DNA of 64,000 nucleotides from Micromonospora narathiwatensis (GTDB lineage Bacteria; Actinomycetota; Actinomycetes; Mycobacteriales; Micromonosporaceae), in assembly GCF_900089605.1 (NCBI RefSeq), contig NZ_LT594324.1:5518001-5582000 (forward strand). The letters are read 5' to 3'. The translations under genes were made by a program, and so were the position numbers. Below are positions 60,219 to 64,000 of the stretch, piece after piece (the stretch's first letter is position 1; the number at the start of each line of letters is the position of its first letter). Under the pieces are notes generated by a model. That model did not search any database, had not been told where the DNA came from, and worked only from the letters and a program-made list of their open reading frames with translations.

Positions 60219-61145
60219 GTGGACACCGATCTCACGGCTGCCTACGACCGCTGCCGCGAGCTGCACCGACGCCACGGCCGGACCTACTATCTCGCCACAC
60301 GTCTGCTGCCCGCATGGAAACGGCGGCATGTCCACGCCCTGTACGGATTCACCCGCTACGCCGACGAGATCGTCGACCGGACCGAGGAGTTGCCGCCGGC
60401 CGAGCGCGCCGCCCGGCTGCGGGAGTGGTCCACCCGGTTCGCCGCCGGGCTGCGCGGGGAGCCGGTCGACGACCCGCTGCTACCGGCGGTGCTGCACACC
60501 ATCGCCGTCTTCGACCTGGACCCCGCCGACTTCACGTCGTTCCTGCGCAGCATGGCGATGGACCTGACGGTGGCGTCCTACCCGAGCTACGCCGACCTGC
60601 TCGACTACATGGAGGGCTCGGCCGCGGTCATCGGCACCATGATGCTGCCGATCCTGGGCAGCTCCGACCCGGCCGCCGCCCGGGAGCCGGCCCGCCAGCT
60701 CGGCCTGGCGTTCCAGCTAACCAACTTCATCCGGGACGTGGCCGAGGACCTCGGCCGGGGGCGGACGTACCTGCCCGACGAGGACCTGGCCCGGTTCGAC
60801 GTCACCCGGGACGACCTGTACGCGGCCCGGGCGGCCGGCCACGCCATTCCGAAGATCCGCGAGCTGGTCGAGTACGAGGTGACCCGCGCCCAGGCCCACT
60901 ACGCCGCCGCCGCGCCGGGCATTCCGCTGCTCAGTGCCGCCTCGCAGTCCTGCATGCGCACCGCGTACGCGCTCTACGGCGGGATCCTCGACGAGGTGGC
61001 CGCCCAGGGCTACGACGTCTTCGTACGGCGGGCCCGCGTACCCGGTCGACGGCGGCTGGCGGTGGCCGCGCGGTCGCTGCTCACCCCGACCGGCACGCCG
61101 GTCGCGATCCCCGGCCCGGCGTTCCAGCCCGCGCTGGTGGCCTGA
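60219..61145 (+). CDS. crtB: phytoene synthase
   Basis: A 308-residue squalene/phytoene synthase condensing two geranylgeranyl diphosphates. The first Asp-rich motif is YADEIVDRTE (Asp 49) and the second RDVAEDLGRGRTYLPDEDL. YYLATRLLPAWKRRHVHALYGF is the usual N-terminal signature. GTG 60219 has GGGGTGG upstream; ATG 60192 and GTG 60210 are in-frame alternatives. The gene is divergent from crtI and followed after 104 nt by an FAD oxidoreductase. Confidence 0.94.
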   Translation: MDTDLTAAYDRCRELHRRHGRTYYLATRLLPAWKRRHVHALYGFTRYADEIVDRTEELPPAERAARLREWSTRFAAGLRGEPVDDPLLPAVLHTIAVFDLDPADFTSFLRSMAMDLTVASYPSYADLLDYMEGSAAVIGTMMLPILGSSDPAAAREPARQLGLAFQLTNFIRDVAEDLGRGRTYLPDEDLARFDVTRDDLYAARAAGHAIPKIRELVEYEVTRAQAHYAAAAPGIPLLSAASQSCMRTAYALYGGILDEVAAQGYDVFVRRARVPGRRRLAVAARSLLTPTGTPVAIPGPAFQPALVA

Positions 61146-61249
61146 CCGCACGTGCGACCGGCCCCGGTAGGTGGTCGGTGCGGTGGCCGGCGCGGGAATT
61201 CCGGCGCGGCCGGGTCGCGGCGGGGGCCGGGGTGCGAAATGCTGGCGGG

Positions 61250-62734
61250 ATGGCGGAGCCGGAACTGGTGGACGTGGTCGTGGTCGGGCTCGGGGTCGGC
61301 GGCGAGGAGGTGGCCGGGCGGCTGGCCGAGGCCGGCCTCACCGTCGTCGGGATCGAGCGGGACCTGGTCGGCGGCGAGTGTCCCTACTGGGGCTGCATCC
61401 CGAGCAAGATGATGATCCGGGCGGGGAACGCGCTGGCCGAGGCGCACCGGGTCAACGAGCTGGCCGGTTCCGCGCAGGTCCGGCCGGACTGGGCGCCGGT
61501 CGCGAAGCGGATTCGCGAGGAGGCCACCGACACCTGGGACGACCGGCTGGCGGTCGACCGGTTCACCGGCAAGGGCGGCCGGTTCGTCCGGGGCAGCGGC
61601 CGGCTCGACGGCCCCGGCCGGGTACGCGTCGGCGAGCAGGTTTTCCAGGCCCGGTACGGGATCGTGCTGGGCACCGGCACCCGCCCCTCGATCCCGCCGA
61701 TCGACGGCCTGGCCGGCACCCCGTACTGGACCAACCGGCGGGCGATCGAGGTCGAGGAACTGCCGGAGTCGCTGCTGGTGCTGGGCGGGGGCGCGATCGG
61801 GCTGGAACTGGCCCAGGTCTTCGCCCGGTTCGGCGTACGGGTGACCGTGATCGAGGCGGCCGACCGGGTGCTCGCCATCGAGGAGCCGGAGGCATCCGAG
61901 CTGGCTGCCACGGCGTTGCGCGCCGACGGGGTGCGGATCGAGACCGGGGTACGGGCCGGGCGGGTCAGCCACGACGGCACGACCTTCACCGTGCACGCGG
62001 ACGGCACCGGGTTCACCGGCGAGAAACTGCTGGTGGTGACCGGCCGCAGGGCGCACCTGGAGGAGTTGGGGCTGGACACCGTCGACGTGGACGCCAGCCA
62101 GCGCTACCTGCCGGTGGACGGGCGGATGCACGTCACCGAGGGGATCTGGGCGGTCGGCGACCTCGCCGGCGAGGGCGCGTTCACCCACATCGCCATGTAC
62201 CAGGCGGCGATCGTCGTCGCCGACGTGCTCGACCACATGCGGCGGAGCAAGGGCGGCCCGGACGCGAGCGGCACCGCCAGCGTGGTCGGTGGTGCGGCCG
62301 GGGTGGTCAGCGCGGTCGGCGGGGCGATGAGCGCCGGCGGGTCGACCGCCGCGCCGGGCAGCGTCCCGTACGCCGACTACCGGGCGCTGCCCCGGGTCAC
62401 CTTCACCGACCCCGAGGTCGGGGCGGTCGGCCTCACCGAACAGCAGGCCCGCGAGCGCGGCGTCAACGTCCAGATCGGGTACGCGGACCTGACCTCCTCC
62501 GCCCGGGGCTGGATCCACAAGGCCGGCAACGCGGGCTTCATCAAGCTGGTAGCCGACGCCGACCAGGGCGTGCTGATCGGTGCCACCTCGGCCGGCCCGG
62601 CCGGTGGCGAGGTGCTGTCCGGGCTGGTGGTGGCGGTGCACGCGGCGGTCCCGATCAGCCAGCTCCGGCACATGATCTACGCGTACCCGACCTTCCACCG
62701 GGCCATCGAGGACGCGCTGCGCAACCTGCGCTAG
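61250..62734 (+). CDS. NAD(P)/FAD-dependent disulfide-type oxidoreductase
   Basis: A 494-residue flavoprotein of the glutathione-reductase group. The FAD fold is VVVVGLGVGGEEVAGRL and the redox pair CPYWGC is kept. The NAD(P) fold is LLVLGGGAIGLELAQVFARFGVRVTV. The dimerisation domain starts after an Ala/Gly-rich insert of about 40 residues near 345–385 (VVGGAAGVVSAVGGAMSAGGST). The C-terminal HxxPTxxE motif is YAYPTFHRAIE: the usual proton-relay His before Pro is Tyr, and a His follows. The substrate is unknown. It follows crtB; co-transcription is possible. Confidence 0.85.
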   Translation: MAEPELVDVVVVGLGVGGEEVAGRLAEAGLTVVGIERDLVGGECPYWGCIPSKMMIRAGNALAEAHRVNELAGSAQVRPDWAPVAKRIREEATDTWDDRLAVDRFTGKGGRFVRGSGRLDGPGRVRVGEQVFQARYGIVLGTGTRPSIPPIDGLAGTPYWTNRRAIEVEELPESLLVLGGGAIGLELAQVFARFGVRVTVIEAADRVLAIEEPEASELAATALRADGVRIETGVRAGRVSHDGTTFTVHADGTGFTGEKLLVVTGRRAHLEELGLDTVDVDASQRYLPVDGRMHVTEGIWAVGDLAGEGAFTHIAMYQAAIVVADVLDHMRRSKGGPDASGTASVVGGAAGVVSAVGGAMSAGGSTAAPGSVPYADYRALPRVTFTDPEVGAVGLTEQQARERGVNVQIGYADLTSSARGWIHKAGNAGFIKLVADADQGVLIGATSAGPAGGEVLSGLVVAVHAAVPISQLRHMIYAYPTFHRAIEDALRNLR

Positions 62735-62754
62735 CAGTTTCGCGGCGATTGCCG

Positions 62755-62788
62755 GAGCGGCCCCGGCGCGCACGCGCCGGGGCCGCTC
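62755..62788. terminator. 16-bp perfect-stem terminator
   Basis: GAGCGGCCCCGGCGCG and its exact complement have a 2-nt CA centre, between the convergent oxidoreductase stop and the carboxylesterase stop. Confidence 0.85.
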
Positions 62789-62802
62789 GGTGTGGCACAC
62801 GG

Positions 62803-64000
62803 TCAGCTCAGGCCGGACCAGAACGCGTACTGATGGTCGCGGATGAACTCGGTCGGCTGCCAGCGCCCCGAGGTCAGGGACTGCACGTGCGGGTGGCGCT
62901 CGGTGAACCGCTGCCAGCCGCCGTCCCCGCCGCCGTTCGGGTTGCCGTCCGCCGCGAACCGGGTCCACCCGCCGATCATCCGGTCGGCGAGCCGGTCCTG
63001 CTGCCGCGTCCGCGGCACGAAGAGGTCCATGTCGAACAGGTACGCCAGCTCGGCCATGTGCTGGGCCCGCCACGGGAAGCTCGGCTCGTTGTAGCCCACG
63101 AACCACGGCGTCTTCTCCTCGGCGAACTCGAACAGGTACGTCGTCGTCCACCTCGACAGCAGCTTCGCGGTGTCGTAGGTCGGCTTCGCCCAGTTCCGGT
63201 CGGTGCCGATGGTCGACAGGGCCAGCCCGGCGGAGTTGGCGTGGTCGGACAGGGGGTAGCGGGCCAGGACCCCGTCCGCGTCGACGCCGTACTGCTCGCG
63301 GACCGTCGGTTCGTACGCCTCCACCGGGATGGGCGTCCCACCCGGGCTGATCTCCAGCCCGGCGTACCGGCCGTTCTCCTCGTCGTGGTTCAGGCCGACG
63401 AGCACGGGGACGCGGTGAAACCGGCCGGTGCGGAACGCCTCTGCCGGGCTCAGGGGCAGCAGCGGCGTGCCGGATACCGGGCGCGGCTCGCCCCACGGCC
63501 CGTACGCGGCCAGCAGTTCGGCCACGGTGGTTTCGGACGACCGCAGGCAGGTGGCCACGTCGGTGGCGTCGTCGCAGCCGACGGCCTTGATCACGCCGGC
63601 GCTGTCGGCCTCCGCCTCGGCGCGGGTGCGGGAGCCGCCGGTGGCGCAGGGTGCGCTCTGGATGATCGCGCGGTCGAACAGGCCCGCCGACATCGGTGAG
63701 GCGAGGTGGTCGCAGACCGCGTACCCGCCACCGGACTGGCCCATGATCGTGACGTTGCCGGCGTCGCCGCCGAACCGGTCGACGTTGGCCCGTACCCAGC
63801 GCAGCGCGGCCTGCTGGTCTTCGAGGGCGAAGCTGCCCGAGCCGTACGCCGAGCCGCCGTCGAGCGACGGGTGGGTGAGGAACGCCATGACGCCGAGGCG
63901 GTAGTTCATCGACACCACGACAGCGTTGGCGGCGAGGCGGTCCGGCCCGTACATGTCGCCGGTACCGAACATCATGCTGCCGCCGTGGATCCACACGATC
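62803..64000 (-). CDS. carboxylesterase type B (5' end outside window)
   Basis: At least 399 residues are in the window; the N-terminus lies beyond the right edge. VWIHGGSMMFGTGDMYG is the usual oxyanion-hole start. VVVSMNYRLGVMAFL and NVTIMGQSGGGYAVCDH follow; the latter is a GxSxG nucleophile elbow with Gln and Gly where GESAGG is usual. GLNHDEENGRYAG carries the likely acidic residue region and YNEPSFPWRAQHMAELAYLFDM the catalytic His segment. Two cysteine pairs suggest export, but no signal can be judged here. Confidence 0.88.
   Translation of the reverse strand, partial: IVWIHGGSMMFGTGDMYGPDRLAANAVVVSMNYRLGVMAFLTHPSLDGGSAYGSGSFALEDQQAALRWVRANVDRFGGDAGNVTIMGQSGGGYAVCDHLASPMSAGLFDRAIIQSAPCATGGSRTRAEAEADSAGVIKAVGCDDATDVATCLRSSETTVAELLAAYGPWGEPRPVSGTPLLPLSPAEAFRTGRFHRVPVLVGLNHDEENGRYAGLEISPGGTPIPVEAYEPTVREQYGVDADGVLARYPLSDHANSAGLALSTIGTDRNWAKPTYDTAKLLSRWTTTYLFEFAEEKTPWFVGYNEPSFPWRAQHMAELAYLFDMDLFVPRTRQQDRLADRMIGGWTRFAADGNPNGGGDGGWQRFTERHPHVQSLTSGRWQPTEFIRDHQYAFWSGLS

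Noticed and set aside
61010..63994. 994-codon antisense/alternate frame over the oxidoreductase and esterase
   Set aside because: The composition is Arg/His/Pro-rich, and it covers a terminator hairpin and two real genes.

Overview
The window is high-GC actinobacterial DNA that looks like Micromonosporaceae (Micromonospora-like). The evidence is the many GTG starts, SigE-family sigma factors, BldC, F420/PPOX proteins and an actinobacterial purine-gene order. The block purF–purM–DUF3073–branched-chain amino acid dehydrogenase–hypothetical–bldC follows the order I recall around purF and bldC in Streptomyces coelicolor. No rRNA, insertion sequence, prophage or CRISPR array was found. All of it reads as core chromosome with small accessory insertions.

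Layout. 0.2–5 kb: SigE-family sigma factor coupled to an LCP-type envelope protein, a small acidic protein, a holin-like membrane protein, class II fructose-bisphosphate aldolase and a LOG-family protein. 5–11.6 kb: DUF3151 protein, a proline-rich EspI-like ParA/MinD ATPase, a degenerate diacylglycerol-kinase-like protein, then purA and purD. 11.6–17.3 kb: a fatty-acid block on the minus strand (SCP2, acyl-CoA dehydrogenase, acyl-CoA synthetase, N,N-dimethylformamidase-like secreted protein) divergent from a TetR regulator, with a 28-bp palindrome between them. 17.3–21.2 kb: a tight minus-strand operon of NrtR-like NUDIX regulator, J-domain/pseudokinase fusion, vWA protein and a diverged adenylosuccinate synthetase paralogue. 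It sits behind two tandem operator-like repeats. This is my main candidate for an undescribed system.

21.3–25.1 kb: a set resembling the mycobacterial htdX–fabG4–fadA2 locus. 25.2–30.6 kb: a secreted beta-helix/PKD/beta-trefoil protein, a second SigE/membrane-protein pair, an SDR enzyme and a lipoprotein. 30.7–45.8 kb: purB, a YbjQ protein, a secreted trypsin-like protease, purS-purQ-purL-comB-like, a membrane protein with a long Gly/Tyr-rich tail, an SCP2-like protein, purF, purM, a radical SAM/precursor-peptide pair (cyclophane RiPP type) and DUF3073. 46–53.5 kb: amino acid dehydrogenase, bldC with a BldD-type box, F420/PPOX oxidoreductase, methyltransferase, a DxDxDG-repeat protein, a beta-oxidation pair, and a substrate-binding lipoprotein whose halves appear circularly permuted. 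53.6–56 kb: small proteins and the tRNA-Glu/Asp/Phe cluster. 56–64 kb: polysaccharide deacetylase, a B12-binding MerR regulator, idi, crtI, divergent crtB, an FAD oxidoreductase, and a carboxylesterase cut by the right edge.

Together the genes give almost the whole IMP/AMP pathway (purA, B, D, F, L, M, Q, S), fatty-acid degradation modules with their own local operators, and a light/B12-type regulated carotenoid start (idi, crtI, crtB). All functional statements are from reading motifs by eye; no database search was run.
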